Shown here: in pieces, positions 11,998 through 24,437 of the stretch | Layout: each line of letters begins with the position of its first letter | Numbering within the stretch: the stretch's first letter is position 1 | Source: Colletotrichum lupini | Taxonomy: Eukaryota; Ascomycota; Sordariomycetes; Glomerellales; Glomerellaceae | Direction: 5' to 3' | Length of the DNA stretch: 64,000 nt | Assembly (NCBI RefSeq): GCF_023278565.1 | Contig: NC_064678.1 | Span: 5,642,001-5,706,000, forward strand | Position numbers and translations under genes: made by a program | Notes under the pieces: model-generated | Told to the model about the DNA's origin: nothing | The model's database searches: none | The model's input: the letters and a program-made list of their open reading frames with translations, nothing else

Positions 11998-12966
11998 CTT
12001 TGCGTACTTGACGTATGAGTTTTATCTCTCACTCTATTGGATGACAGGGTGTGATTGTGCCTGACCGGACGGCAGTTGAAGAGTTGCAACCACCAGCGAA
12101 TTCGGAGAAGCTTTTGGAGTAAGGTGAGGTAAGGTGGTGGACGATCAGATGAACTTGTCTAGACAAGGATAGAACCCAGAGGATTCGTCCAGGGTAGGCA
12201 ATTAGGATATTCAAGGAGCTTGTGTGAGTGAGCCGTTCAACGGTAACAGTCTTAGATAGAGGTAAAATACAAGTCTACGTTGGAAACAAAAGTTGAGGCA
12301 CAATGGTCGACTGATAGGGAAACCTGACTAGGACGATGATGTGCTCGGGACCAGCCCAGCCTGGGACAAGCCGGATCACCCCGGTCGGCTTTTTCTTAGC
12401 CCGCTGCCACATTTGCCCACTGAAGTTGACTGAACCACTGTAATACCCGCCCTTACCAGATCAACCGGTGGCTCGTCCCCCACGAAGACCCCCGAAGAAA
12501 CATGGAACTGCGCTTGCGCGGCGGGCTGGGCGCTGTGCCGGAACGCGCAGGGGTAGGTTTTCAGTGGCCCAGCGGTCATTGAGGTGCTGAAACCCAGGCG
12601 GCCAGGCTCCGCTTTACTGACGGAAGAACGGCAGCGAACCGGTGGGTTTGGCTGATTCGCCTTAGGTAAGCCCAGGTATTCGTATCCGTTCTTTACGTCA
12701 GGCACCTGGCACTTTAAGGTCCAATCTGCACATTGACATTCGAGGTGCGCTCCCCACGAGTGGGTCCATCAGGCAAGCTTCCCAGCAGCTTCAACTTCGC
12801 TGTGCGGAACCAGGCTGAACCTGTCTCGTCGTCTCTTTTGCGACGCACTCAACCCTCGCTGCTGGTACTCGCCCATCACGCAGAACACCTCTGATAACCT
12901 TCCACACGACCATTGACCACCATATCAATCCTTCAAAATTACCCCTCCGCGCCGAAAATAAGCTCA
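11998..12966. other. Divergent promoter region PCS60 / SPF45
   Basis: No gene seen. It contains an AAGGTGAGGTAAGG motif near 12120-12135 and GC-rich promoter-like sequence. Confidence 0.6.
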
Positions 12967-14854
12967 ATGGCCGCGCCGCCGCCTCCACCTCCGCCCGCGC
13001 GAGGAGGCTTGTCGCTCTACGCAAACCTCCTTGACCCAGTCGCCGACCCCTCGGCCACGATCTCGAGCGCTCCCGTCCGCTACAACCAAGACGGCACGGT
13101 CGCCGACCCGAAGGATGGGACAGCTGTGAAAAAGCCCATAGACCCATGTACTACCGCCGCTCTCCTCTAGACCATAATTCTTCTTCAGGTTCACCAGAAA
13201 CTTACCTTCCTCCAACAGCCCTCCGCTTCCAGCCCATACGCAGACCACAAGCAAAGACAGCGAAACCAAAGCCAAACTTCCCCAAGACGATACCAAGCGC
13301 GAACACGTTAGCCGCGGCCACCTCCACAGCAGCTTCTTCCGCGCCAACATCCTCGACGGCAGCCGCCCAACAACCACCGCCGCCAAAGAGCACCCTCGCC
13401 GACTGGGCCGTGACAGAGGAAGACGAGTGGCGCTACAGCGCCAACGCAGGCGCCGGCGCCGGAGGCGGAGGCCATCAGCGCGGCGGCCGCAGAAAGAAGA
13501 AGAAGAAGGGAAACAACGACCAGCCCGCCGAGACCAACTGGGACGACATCTACGACCCAACGAAGCCCACCAATGTCGAGGAGTATCTGCGCAGCGACGA
13601 GCGGATCCACGAGGTGCAGGAGTGGAAGAGGCTGCTCTACCGCCACCGCAGACGCAAGAGTCTGAGCGATGACAGCGACGAAGAGACGGAGCGCCGGCCG
13701 GCGATGAGTGAGTCTTCCCCCCGCCTCAATCTTCTTTGCGCAGAGACGGCACGTTACTTAAACGCTCCCCTCAGATCAGTTCGCCCCTCCAGCCGAATAC
13801 TCCTTCGTCCCCCCGCCTCCAACATCACCACCCCCAGCCGAACCACGAGCCACGGAAGCAGCAATCGGAGACGACGCATATGCCCGCCGTCAAGCTCTCT
13901 CCGCGTCCGCACCACCTCCTCCCCCTCCTCCCCCGGCAGTGACCGACGAAGCAACGATATCCCGTGCACCCGTCCGCTATACTCCATCCTCCACCAAGCA
14001 ACCGCCCGCAGACGAAGAAGAGCCCTCAGACCCAGACTCCCCACCACCAACCCTCGGCCTCGGCGCCAGCAGGGCACCACCACCACCGCCACCGCCCGCA
14101 TCAGAAGAAGCTCAGGCCCCGCGATCCTCCCGCCCAGGCCAAGCCGGCTTCGCCCAACGCCTCATGAGCAAGTACGGCTGGACAAAGGGCTCCGGCCTGG
14201 GCGCAGACGAGTCCGGCATCGTCAACCCGCTGCGCGTACAGGTCGAGAAGCGCAAGAAGAAGTCGGACGCCGAGGGCGGCGGGTGGGCCGAGCCGGGCAA
14301 CCGCGCCAAAGTCATTGGCGGGAAGCGCAAGGACGAGACCGATGGCGGCGGCGGCGGCAAGTTTGGCGGGCCCATGAGCGAGGTCATTGTTCTGCAGCGC
14401 ATGCTGGATAACATGGAGGACCTGCAGGGCGAGATCGCCAATGGGCTGGGGCAGGAGATTGGCGAGGAATGCGGTGAAAAGGTAAGTGATCCATCCTTCA
14501 AGCTCTCCTGGAGCGACAGAAAGGGACCCTGCCTGCTTTGTGTACCCACAGATGAAGAATACCATTTGCCGTTTCTCAAAATGCTAATCACGTCCTCTCT
14601 TATAGTACGGCAGGGTCGAGCGGTTATACATCGACGTTGAAAAGAGGCAGGTCTTTATCAGGTTTACCGACCAAGTCTCTGCCCTTCGTGTAAGTCTTTC
14701 GCCTCCCGGCCACGTTTCACACACAGCAGGGCGTTTTCTAACATAATCACTAAAACAGGCGGTCAATGAGCTGGATGGACGCGTATTCAACGGCAATGTT
14801 ATAGTGCCAAAGTTCTTCGATATCGAGAAGTTTGATAAAGGTATCTACCAATGA
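12967..14854 (+). CDS. Splicing factor 45-like protein (G-patch + UHM/RRM)
   Basis: Exons 12967-13147, 13219-13707, 13775-14481, 14606-14689 and 14759-14854 give 518 residues. The N-terminus has GGLSLYANLLDP, typical of SPF45/RBM17. A disordered Pro/Ala-rich half includes DWAVTEEDEW and TNWDDIYDPTKPTNVEEY, conserved in fungal SPF45. The G-patch is FAQRLMSKYGWTKGSGLGAD. The C-terminal RRM-like UHM domain runs from VIVLQRMLDNMEDL to VPKFFDIEKFD and carries the R-x-F tripeptide (GRVFNG) that binds ULM tryptophan peptides of SF1, U2AF65 and SF3B1. It should act in the spliceosome in 3' splice-site choice. Low-complexity proline tracts are long (PPPPPPP repeated). Start chosen at MAAPPPPPPP; an upstream in-frame start codon is not needed. 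Confidence 0.92.
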
Positions 14855-15561
14855 CGTAGAATATGGAAAACAATAAATGGCTACCTCATAAAGTTGCAAA
14901 CACTTGATGGAGATACGAACAATTGGAAGTTCGCCTTCAAGAGCCCAGAAAACGTCATTCCGTGAACGGCTTTCGCGTTACGTCTACTCATGTAGTAACT
15001 TTACATCAGACATGGCACTTCAGGGCAATGAGACACAGTGAAACGTTAAAAGTATAAAAAGGTATACACATCATGGATCCTCAATACACACTACAGCCCT
15101 CTCTATCTTCGTTGCCTATCGCCTTGTTGTCCGCCATCAATCTCACGCCTCCGCCAGGTATCTGCCGTTGCCACCGCCCGTGTTTAACCACCCGTCATCC
15201 AAGCTCTCGACATGCCGCTCGACCGAACCCTTTTCCCAAAATCGTCTAGGCGGGATATGTAGCGTGGCAAGGTCGAAACCGAATGGTGCGGTAGAAACGA
15301 CGCGACGCGTTGGTCTGTAGGTGCTTTTGGTTCGTCACGCAAAAGAGAGTAAAAAGTCGACGAGGGTCCGTAGCATCTCCACCCATCGTCCAGTATTAAG
15401 TCTAGAGGTTCTCCTATACGCAGGAGGTTCCCAGTCTAGGGAATGCGTGAGGGTTTTCGCAAGCTGTTGAGACAGAGTTGCTGTAAAGAAATTGCACAAA
15501 CAGTGAAAGATGTATGGAGAACGCCACCATTATCCGAGCCCGTATTTCCAGTGCCGGTCGT
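14855..15561. other. Convergent 3' region SPF45 / ECM33
   Basis: About 700 bases, no coding evidence; expected to hold both 3' UTRs. Confidence 0.6.
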
Positions 15562-16871
15562 TTACAACAGCTGAGTGAGACCGAAGAGAACAGCAGCGCC
15601 AAGGATGGCGGTGTTAACAGCAACGTTGCCAGCGGCGCCATTGTTGTTGTTGGTGGAGCCACCGGCGGAGCCGCCGTTGCTGTCGCCGTCCTTGTTGGCG
15701 TTGGTGTTGTTGCTGCGGCACTTGTAGTCACCCTGGATCTGGCGGCCCTTCATCTTGTTGAAGACGTCGCAAGAGGTGTCAATGTTGCCAGTGGACTGAG
15801 TGTCGAAGGCACCCTTGACGTCCTCGAGAGCGGGAAGATCGACCCTGTATTATATGTCAGATTTGTCACAGAACCACAAGAAACCGTAAAACTTACTCAG
15901 TGAAGTTGCCACGGAGGAGAACAGCACCGCCAATCTGCTTAAGCTTGGGAAGACCGTCAATCTTCTGGAGAAGGGTGTTGTTCTGGATGGTCAGGCCACC
16001 ACCAGTCTTGGCGAGAAGGGGCAGAGACAGGTTGGTGAGCTCGACGTTGTTGATGAAGGAGACATCACCATCGGTGGTCTGGGTCAAGTTGGGGGCGATG
16101 AACTCGGTGAAGGTGTTCTTGTCGAACTTGATGGAGCCGTTGACGACCTCGAGGGAGTTCATCTGGACCTTGGCGGCATCGGCAATGATGATCTCGCCAG
16201 CCCAGATAAGGTTGGGGAGGGTGATGCCCAGGTCGGGGCCGTTGGAGTTGATCTCGATGGTCTTGGTGGCGTTGGCCAGCTGGTTGCTGTAAGAAACAAG
16301 CTGGTTGTTGTTGTTGATGCGGAGGGAGTCGACAGAGGCGACGTTCAGGCCGTCCAAGCTCTTCAGGAAGGTGTCGCTGATGAGAATGTCGTTAACCTTG
16401 GTGACACCGGCGGTACCGAACACCAGGGAGCCGAGGGCGGGCAGAGTGACCCAGTTGATAGAGCCGACGGTGGCGAGCGAGGTGAAGCGCAGGTCAGAAA
16501 GGAGGGTCAGGCCCTGCATCTGGAAGGTGCCCTCAACGGAGGCGAGGGTGGAGGAGGTAAGGCCAACAAGTTGAGTGACGTTGGTAACGATCAGGTCGCC
16601 CTTGATGGTCTTGGGGCCGTTGATATCGATGTTGCCGGTGATGCTCTCGGAGATCTTTACGGAACCGGTGAAGGTGGTGCAGGGAAGGGCGGTAGCCATG
16701 GCGGCATCGGTAACGGTAACGGTGGCCGATGAGCAGATGTTGCTGCTCTGGGCTGGACAAAGCGAATTGTGGTTAGAAAACGTTCATCCCGAAAGAGAGC
16801 TTCGAACGGAACATACCAGAGGCAACACCAGCACCGACGGCCGCGAGGGCGGTGATGAGCTTGGAGTACAT
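15562..16871 (-). CDS. ECM33: Ecm33-family GPI-anchored cell wall protein
   Basis: Exons on the minus strand are 16871-16817, 16752-15897 and 15844-15562, giving 397 residues. A signal peptide (MYSKLITALAAVGAGVASA) ends in exon 1/2. The body is a receptor-L-like leucine-rich repeat array (for example ITGNIDINGPKTIKGDLIV and SLEVVNGSIKFDKN), with N-glycosylation sites such as NVT, NLT and NNT. Near the end, CDVFNKMKGRQIQGDYKC is the conserved cysteine pair region. An Asn/Gly/Ser-rich linker precedes a hydrophobic tail (GNVAVNTAILGAAVLFGL) consistent with GPI attachment. Ecm33 proteins support wall integrity and polar growth. The gene sits alone beside a 6.2 kb upstream gap. Confidence 0.95.
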
Positions 16872-19800
16872 TGTGATTGATTTGGAGGCTGTGGATCTCG
16901 GGGTCAGTTTATCTGTGAAGAATCGATGGCTCGCGATGGTCGTTTGAACGGAAAGATAATGGAAGCGTTGATGAATTGGAGTCTACTCCAGGTCGGTTAT
17001 TCCTGAAGCGGTGTTCCAAAAAGCTCGACGTTGGTTGTAGAGGGAGAGGAGGGAAGGGAGTGAAGGAAGTTGACGTCCGCGGGTCGAAAGAATTGGTTGG
17101 ATATGGGGCTCCGGTGTTTCTTGTGTGTTTCTGAAGGAACCGGCGAGCGACTCCTTTTTTCCCCCCAGATGTCGACGATGGGCAAGACAAGCGACGGTGG
17201 AGAAGAGGTGTAGTAGGGCAGAAGGAGAGGCTGGTGGGACGAGATGGAATTGGGCAATGTGTTTTTGGGGCTGGAGGAAGTGAAGAGGAGGCGAGAAGGC
17301 ATTCCACGACGCGGCAAGCAATGGATGGCGATTTCCTGCCGAGCATTGGCAGTCGCTCTCCGCTCTTCCTTCTCGCCCGTGGCCTCCTTCCTCGTGTTGG
17401 GTCTTGTTTTCCGGATCGTTCCACGACAGTTACGTACCTTGAGTCCACGTGTGATTCTTCTTCTCTTTCTCGGTGATGTAGAAAAGGGAAGCTTTTGTTG
17501 AAGGCAGGAGATATAAGCCTTTTGTTGCGTACAGAGGAGTGAACGAGAGACGGGAATTGAATGTCAAAACGAACAGAAACGAAGCTGTCACGGAAAGGGA
17601 AGAGGAAGAAAATGATCTGGGGGAAGGGAGGGATGGAGGAAGACTGGACTTTGAGTGGTGCCGCTGGTTGGCGTGGACTGGCGCTATGAAGGGTAATAGA
17701 GGTATCCGTATCCGTAGTCAGGTAGAGAGGCAGACCCAGGATCCAGGAGGGTGTGGCTAGAGGGGAAACACTCTTTTTTGGAGAAGGGGGTGTGTAGAAA
17801 AAGTATCCCGCCGTTCTTCCATACAACTTTGTGTATGAATAGGTACAGCAACAGAGAGGGAGGCAAGGAATGGCCCGAAAGAAGGGGGGTCAAGGCAATC
17901 ATCACGCTGCTATTCGTGGTGCACGCTGCGGGTACAAAGTAACCAAGACAGGGACCAGGGCCGGCGAGGGTGTGGTCAAGACTGGAACTGGGACCAAGAA
18001 CTGACGGACCGGCGCCTCCAGCAGTCCAAGGTATCCGAAGTCTGTAGTGTACGCAGTAGACTGTAGCCCAGCTCCATTAGGGAGCGAGTGAGAGAGAGAT
18101 GGAGAATTGAGACTGAAGATGGTGGTGGTACTCTGTAGTTGAGCACTCATGCAGCACCAGCATCGGCATCGTCACCATGGAAGGTTCGGTGCGGTGACAC
18201 ATGTAGGCTGGTGTCTGGAGAAGCTACCAAGTATTTAGTCTGTCTTGTTAGTCTCTCGGGTTTGGTCAACGAAGACGCTCTAACTCAAACTAGAGTCAAG
18301 TCCTGTAGGTATCTCAGCTGGCACGGCGCCGAGCTACTCAAGTCAGTTGGGAACTTGAGACTCATTAATGTGCTACGGCGTAGACGGAATCCCCGTGAGC
18401 TGCCGCTGCTGTGGATATGGTGTCGCGACTTGCAGGTCTTTTGCGTTTGACGCTGGCAGGTTGCAGACAGACACACTGGCATTGGCAGAGTCTGTGTTAT
18501 ACATCTATCTGATCATTTGTCTGTCTGTTCAATCTGTCGTGGCTGCAGCAGTCAGTGGGCTGCGTCTTTGGCAGGAATTCTGGGAGGATTTCCTCCAGTA
18601 TTCTGAGCAACCAAAGTCCGTGTTTTTTCTCGCCATTTACAGACACGCCTCCCGGCCCCCTTTTTCCGCCAGAGTTTATCTGCCGGTCCCGAAGCCTGAG
18701 CCTCCTTCCTCTCACAAGGTACTAAGGTAGAAAAATCTCTGGAGCCTCTGCATGGGGGGGATCTGCTATCAAGACTTTTCTTTCCTTCCTTGACGCATCA
18801 GGATGGAGCAAATGGCCGTAGCAAATATTGAATGGCTTATAATCTGATTAGAGTGATGATGGAATCGCAATGGACACAAAAGCCGGCCGCCATGGCATCA
18901 AGTTTCTGCAAATAACCCTGCTTCCACCGGTCTGGCGAGATTTGAAGGTCTTGGTTTCTGGCCTAGCTCCGCCCATCGGGAACCACTTTGGAGCAATCCA
19001 TCTCCCTCTTTGCACTAGTACAGGGGCAAGGGGCAGAGATGAAGAGTGGGTACCAATTGTACTGTTTAGGTGGGTCTCTTCAGGAAAGGGGGGGTGTTCC
19101 TTGTGAAGAAGATACGTACACACACGACACACACAATACTGCGTACACACAATTCTCTCCGTCTTCCAAAGAGGCACGGCCAGAGCGAATAATCACCACA
19201 CACACTCTCTCTCATACACTTTGACACACCAACATACCTTATGCAGACACGCAGCTTCCCGTCAGTCAAACACCTCAGTTGACAACAGTCAGCGAGAACC
19301 TTACATCTGTCTCCTCTAGAAAAGCAATTCGACTGCCTAAACGGAGTACTTGCGAGGGCTGACGTCTCTGCTGATATATAGGACGAACATGCACATGCGC
19401 AGTCAAACATGAATCGCCAGACTCTCGCCCCTACGAAATCCCCCAAGCACAGAGGCGAGCACAGAGGCATTCCTCGTCCAATTCGTTCATTGCCCAAGGA
19501 CGTGATTGATCCGACTTTCCATTCTCTCTGTCACGCCTCGACCGAAAATTCTGTCCGAAAGTCAATGCGCTAGGCCAGCCGATGCGAAACCTTCCACTTA
19601 TTGTGTGGTCTCTGGACCATTCTCGACACGAGCGCTCACAATTTTACATCATCGAGTGCCTAGGCACGAACACCTATTACCTATGCAAAATAAGTAGTTG
19701 GTAATGGCAGCACAACCACACTAAAGCAACAAGCAAAACAAACAACAACACGCAGCAGTCATGAATGATCATCCGCCTCGCCTCGTCTCGCCTCCCCGTG

Positions 19801-22800
19801 CCTCCACAGATCATGTCTGTACCTTACATAAGTTGCTGCACTTGACCCTGCGCAGTAAGGTCAGGCCTCCCAAAATGGAGATGGATGGACATGGGAATGT
19901 CCGACGGATTCTCCCACTCTACAGTTATCCCGCACAAGGCCCTGCCAAGGTCAGACGCGAGAACCAGCCCCAGTATCCACTGACCGAGACTCTGAGACTT
20001 TGCACCGCGGATGCTGGAAAGCCTGAACCACCACGACCACCTCGCAGATAGTGACCACCCACCACTGCTGCGTTGATAGCGCCTGAGGCCCAGTTGGCAG
20101 TGAGGCTCCAGCCGAGACTTCCTTTCTCTTGCAAAAGTGTCACAACTCAAGGACTCCCAATCCACAATTGGCCCTCCTTTCGCCACCAATCAACTCCCAC
20201 CGTCTCGAGCCAGGCTTCTTCTGGCAATCAATCTGCGGTCCGACCTTTTTTGTTCACACACCCACGACACCCAGTCCGTATTGGTACCGATGGGTGCCGC
20301 CAACAACCCGCTGCCCAAAAGCTCCTGCTCGAATCATCGAGGCCTTGCTCAGCTGGCATCGAATCCCCATCGTTGATCGCCTCCATCCCAGAGAAAAACC
20401 ATCGCAAATGGTGCTAAGTTTGTACCAGGTACATTGCCCAGCACGCCACTACTGGCTGCCGCGAACAAGAAAGAAAAAAAACCGCAGGCTATGTCGGCCA
20501 TCCATCCACAAATTGTTTCATCTCCCTGAGCGGCACAATGTTTTGATTTACAGATCCATCAGTTCAGGACTGCTGGCACCGCCAGGAGCCGCTGCAGTCA
20601 ATGACGCAGTTGCTCGGCCATCCGAATGATTGTGGGCACGGCCATGGCCTGGACTCGACAAAAATTGTGACGAGGGTCGGGAAGAAGCAAGTTTAAAGCA
20701 TGTTAATAACTTCGGCTCAAACATAAGTGTACAGAGTACGGATGGCCACTCGCAGGCAGATATCAAATCATGCCTGGCTCGCGAGTCGCCCAGGCCTTCA
20801 CTTCAGGCTTTGCACGGCGGCCTCGATCAGGACTGCAACCCACAGACAAGAAGTTGGCAGTGCATATCCGTATAGCGCGACGCGTTCAACAAGAGCTTGG
20901 CTGTGTCATTGGTCGCTCCCATTCGTCGACGGCTCAACACTGACGGCAGCAGAATGCGGACATACGGGGGCTTGCTGTGGTCCATCTGCAATCATCGGCT
21001 CTGTCAGTGAATCCTATCTGCAGTGTTGCTGCAGCAGTACGGTGATGGATGAGACGGAGTCGATACCCGGAACCAACCACGGCGATGTGACCCTCATCTT
21101 TCATGGGCCCTCACCACCATCAACGGCGATGGCACGACATTTCACAGTCGTGTCGCGTCGCTAGCCATTTCGACGACTACTTACACTGACGCTAAGGCCC
21201 TTCCAAGAATACGCCAACACTGTTCTACGAAACCAGCGAGCCCGAACTTGCAAATGGCGGCTGAGCGCTGACGACTATTTGCCTCCCACTGGTCCATTCT
21301 CGGCTGGGTTGTTCAGCGGCCCGCGACAGCACACTCAGCCGCGACTGGTCGGAACTGAAGCTGCCTCCAAGGTTATGTTCTGCCACGATGCCGCACCGAG
21401 ACAATGAGTCAAATTGGTATACGGATACAGGCACACATGTACAAATCAATATACGAATACTCGATGGCATGCTTGCTGTCTTTTTGCCCCAACCACCAGT
21501 GCCTGTCTCGCCCCCCCGAGATTTGCCATCTCTGTGTTCAATGCAGTCTGATGATCAGCCGATAGAAATCCACCAGAAATAGGAGGTCGGAATGGCATTA
21601 CGGATACAAGCGATAAACGAAAGAACTAGCAACGCAGCAAGATTGCATCGCTGCTACGCACCATATTACCACATGCCAGTCTTCATTTTCGATATCTCTT
21701 GCTGCATCTTGTTCCCGGACGGCTCGCGCGTCCCATCCTACGCTAGTGACACACCCGTCACCCCCGGCTTGTCCGCGCTCATCCTAGCTTCATAATCTCT
21801 CAGGCTTGCAGGGGGGGATACCCAAGACTTCCAGGTTTTCCAATGGCTCTGCCAGCTGCTGTGGCTGCCGTTTCTGAAAACCGTCAACGGCACGAACGGC
21901 GCTGGCCAAACAGAGTGCTTCCGAAGCACAAAGAGTGCAACGACCGATCTTCCATCGCGGCTGATCTATGCCACGGGTGGCCGTATGCCGCACAACGGAA
22001 ATCTGGGACAGACATCTGGACTCAGACGGCTGCTTGGTATTACTCTGTATATCGCTTTGTGATGTCACTCGCAGCTTCCAACGCAAAGTCCTAGACTCTA
22101 CAGTCTTAATTTCTGTCGTAGGGCCTCGAGCACGAGCGTCATGTGTTACTCTTCACTTTGTAACGCGGATAATACCTGACGCTCTTCAGCTGGTCAGGTT
22201 CTAGACTTTCAGTAACAACATGTTCATCCTGCGACGAGACTTCAAACATCGACATCCTTGGCTGACGCACGTTCAACCCCCATTTCACAGTCACGATGGC
22301 CCAGACGGAGCATCCGCGTGCGAGAAAGCTTTCCCGTTCCTGCCACAAACCGCTTTCGTTCTGCCTTAACACGGCCCGCGGCAGCTGCAAGCTGCCGTAG
22401 GCCTCCCGTCGGGTTTCGGTGTCGCTGTCGTTGTCGCAGACCCGTCATTTGCTTGCGGCACTCAGGGCCGGTGCGTCCAGTCAACTCGCAACGCCTCGCA
22501 ACTCCAAACACAAATGGAAAGCTGCGCCGCTTTCCCTCTGAGGCTGAACGTTGGGATCGTCCGCGCGCCGTACTCTTGGGGGGCAGGCAAAACCCTGAAA
22601 GTGCAAGTCTAATTCTGACTGACGCACGAGGCTGTCAAGCCTGAAAGCTTGATCGATGTGCGGCATTGGGGGTAATCCTAAATGGTCCTGAGTAGTTGAG
22701 GGATGACGTGGGTAGGTTCGTCGTGATCTATCCCGCAGTCCGCTTGACCATTACTAAGAGATTAAAGATAATTTTGTTTCCACTGCCGAGAGCGTTCGTT

Positions 22801-23027
22801 GGGGAAGTTTGGCTACGTTTTCGTCTGGTTCTGGCCCTTCTGGGTGTGCGGCAGAATCGATATCTCGTATCGCCGGGGATTTCGTATCCTTCCCGGACGC
22901 CCCACATGCCTCATTGGTGATGTCTGCAATTTCGCGATATTCGAGATGGGGACTCTGAATATCGCAAGAGTGGGCATGTTTTCCGAGAGAGAAAAGGCTA
23001 TTTCCTGTGTAATACGTAACCCGACTA
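16872..23027. other. 6.2 kb gene-poor stretch upstream of ECM33
   Basis: No coding region I can support. On the minus strand 16900-17800 is strongly pyrimidine-rich, like a long 5' leader/promoter of ECM33; long open frames there are compositional. 18500-19300 has CA/TC-rich simple sequence (for example around 19110-19220). 22380-22445 has a short GTCGCTGTCGTTGTCGC-type repeat. Base composition stays ordinary, so it is not a RIP island. Unannotated noncoding transcripts are possible. Confidence 0.55.
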
Positions 23028-24437
23028 CTACTCCAGTGTGCTTATATCAGTCTCCTCGACCCTCCACATATACCACATGAACACACTACGATACGGCGCA
23101 AACGGGCTCGCCATCTCCGTCATGTCCTTCTCCGACATGTACTTCCACTTGCCGCCGCCCTTGGCTTTCAGCTTGGCCACGTCCCGCCCGACAAACGCCG
23201 CCATGCCCCTCTGTACGCCCAGATCGCCCAGCGAGAACACGTCCATCCTCTTGAGGCCGAAGCACGCAAACATCTCAACCGACCACAAGCCCAGGCCCCG
23301 GACGGCGATGAGCTTGTCCCGCACCTCCTCGTAGGGGGCCTCCGCCAGCATCTGGGCGCTCAGCTCCCCCGACGCAAATTTCTCGGCCAGGCCCTTGATG
23401 TACTCGGCTTTCCGCTGCGAGAGGCCGGCGGCGCGGAGGTTCTCGATCGAGCGGGCAGCTACCTCTGACGGCTGGGGGAACTTGTTGGAGGAGGACCCGG
23501 ACTCGGTCGACTCAGCGGCTTCGATTTTGATCTCGGGTTCTTCGTCTGTTGTGAAGAGAGCGACGAACTTGTTCTTGATGGATCGTGCCGCGGCGCCCGA
23601 GACCTGCTGGGAGATGATGCCGCTGCAGAGGCTCTCAAAGGGGTCCACCTTTTCGGCGAGGCCTTCGGGCGAGAAGACGCAGCAGTAGTTTTTCTCAATG
23701 AGGGGCTTCATGCGTTCGTCGACCTCGATGAGATGGCGGCATGCTTCCTCGAGGATGTTGTCCGTGGTTGTTCTTTTCGCACTCCCGCCTGCTCCTGGGA
23801 CACAACTCGTCGGCGCCTTGGAAGGCGATGCCGCCTCGGCGGACCGAGACGCGATCACCCTCGACGTCTCGGGTGAGATGACGGGCGCGTTGGTAAGTTT
23901 CGGGTCAGCGAGCCGGCTAACGGCCTTGGACTTGGGCTTCTTTACGGTGCCGTTGACGCGTTCGGCGATGAGGCCGACGGCGCTCGGGGTGGGTGTCATT
24001 GGCGGAGGCGGAACGGGTGTCACCGGGCCGGCCTTGGAGCTCCGTTTTCTCGGCGGTGTGACCGGGTCCGAGGACGGAGCTGAATCTGTAGGCGCGGGTT
24101 CTGCCGGGGCCTTTCTCTTCCGGCTTTTTGGCGCCGGGGAGGCTGCGGAAGGCGCTATGATTGTGGCAGGCGGCGGAATCTTGATGTCCGTTTGGGCGCT
24201 CAGTCGCGCTGATCGCCGGGACGCCATTGTTCGTGATGCCTTTTCTGTTGACGGCTTCGATGATGGAGAGTGACTTCGTATGTTCTCAGGTGCTATTTGA
24301 GTGATGTGAGTTATTGTCCGGCGGCCATGGGTGAAGTGCGAGTCGCTCAAGGTGAATATCGAGTGATGTCGTAAACGTACAAATCCCCGTGCAGCAAAAA
24401 CGGAGCTCACAGAAAGACGGATGAAATGAACCCTCAT
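23028..24437 (-). CDS. MAG1: AlkA/Mag1-type DNA-3-methyladenine glycosylase
   Basis: A single open frame with two plausible starts: ATG at 24437 (469 residues) and ATG at 24227 (399 residues, MASRRSARLS). The C-terminal ~230 residues are an HhH-GPD base-excision glycosylase. They show PFESLCSGIISQQVSGAAA, the hairpin VRGLGLWSVEMFACFGLKR and the catalytic aspartate region VFSLGDLGVQRG, followed by PYRSVFMWYMWR. It should excise alkylated purines (3-methyladenine). The ~170 residues before the fold are a disordered Ser/Pro/Lys-rich region with nuclear-signal-like KSRKRKAP. The extra 70 residues from the upstream ATG begin MRVHFIRLSVSSVFAARGF, arginine-rich with no acid until about residue 32, like a mitochondrial presequence. 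The start at 24227 has the stronger context. Confidence 0.93.
   Translation of the reverse strand: MRVHFIRLSVSSVFAARGFVRLRHHSIFTLSDSHFTHGRRTITHITQIAPENIRSHSPSSKPSTEKASRTMASRRSARLSAQTDIKIPPPATIIAPSAASPAPKSRKRKAPAEPAPTDSAPSSDPVTPPRKRSSKAGPVTPVPPPPMTPTPSAVGLIAERVNGTVKKPKSKAVSRLADPKLTNAPVISPETSRVIASRSAEAASPSKAPTSCVPGAGGSAKRTTTDNILEEACRHLIEVDERMKPLIEKNYCCVFSPEGLAEKVDPFESLCSGIISQQVSGAAARSIKNKFVALFTTDEEPEIKIEAAESTESGSSSNKFPQPSEVAARSIENLRAAGLSQRKAEYIKGLAEKFASGELSAQMLAEAPYEEVRDKLIAVRGLGLWSVEMFACFGLKRMDVFSLGDLGVQRGMAAFVGRDVAKLKAKGGGKWKYMSEKDMTEMASPFAPYRSVFMWYMWRVEETDISTLE

Noticed and set aside
12080..12110. Resemblance to the 3' part of 5S rRNA (ACCACCAGCGAATTC)
   Set aside because: Only about 15 bases match; the internal control region and the rest of a 120-nt 5S gene are absent.
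16909..17826. 305-codon open frame on the minus strand upstream of ECM33
   Set aside because: Ser/Pro/Phe-rich translation follows directly from the C/T-rich leader sequence; several overlapping frames are open at once and no domain motif is visible.
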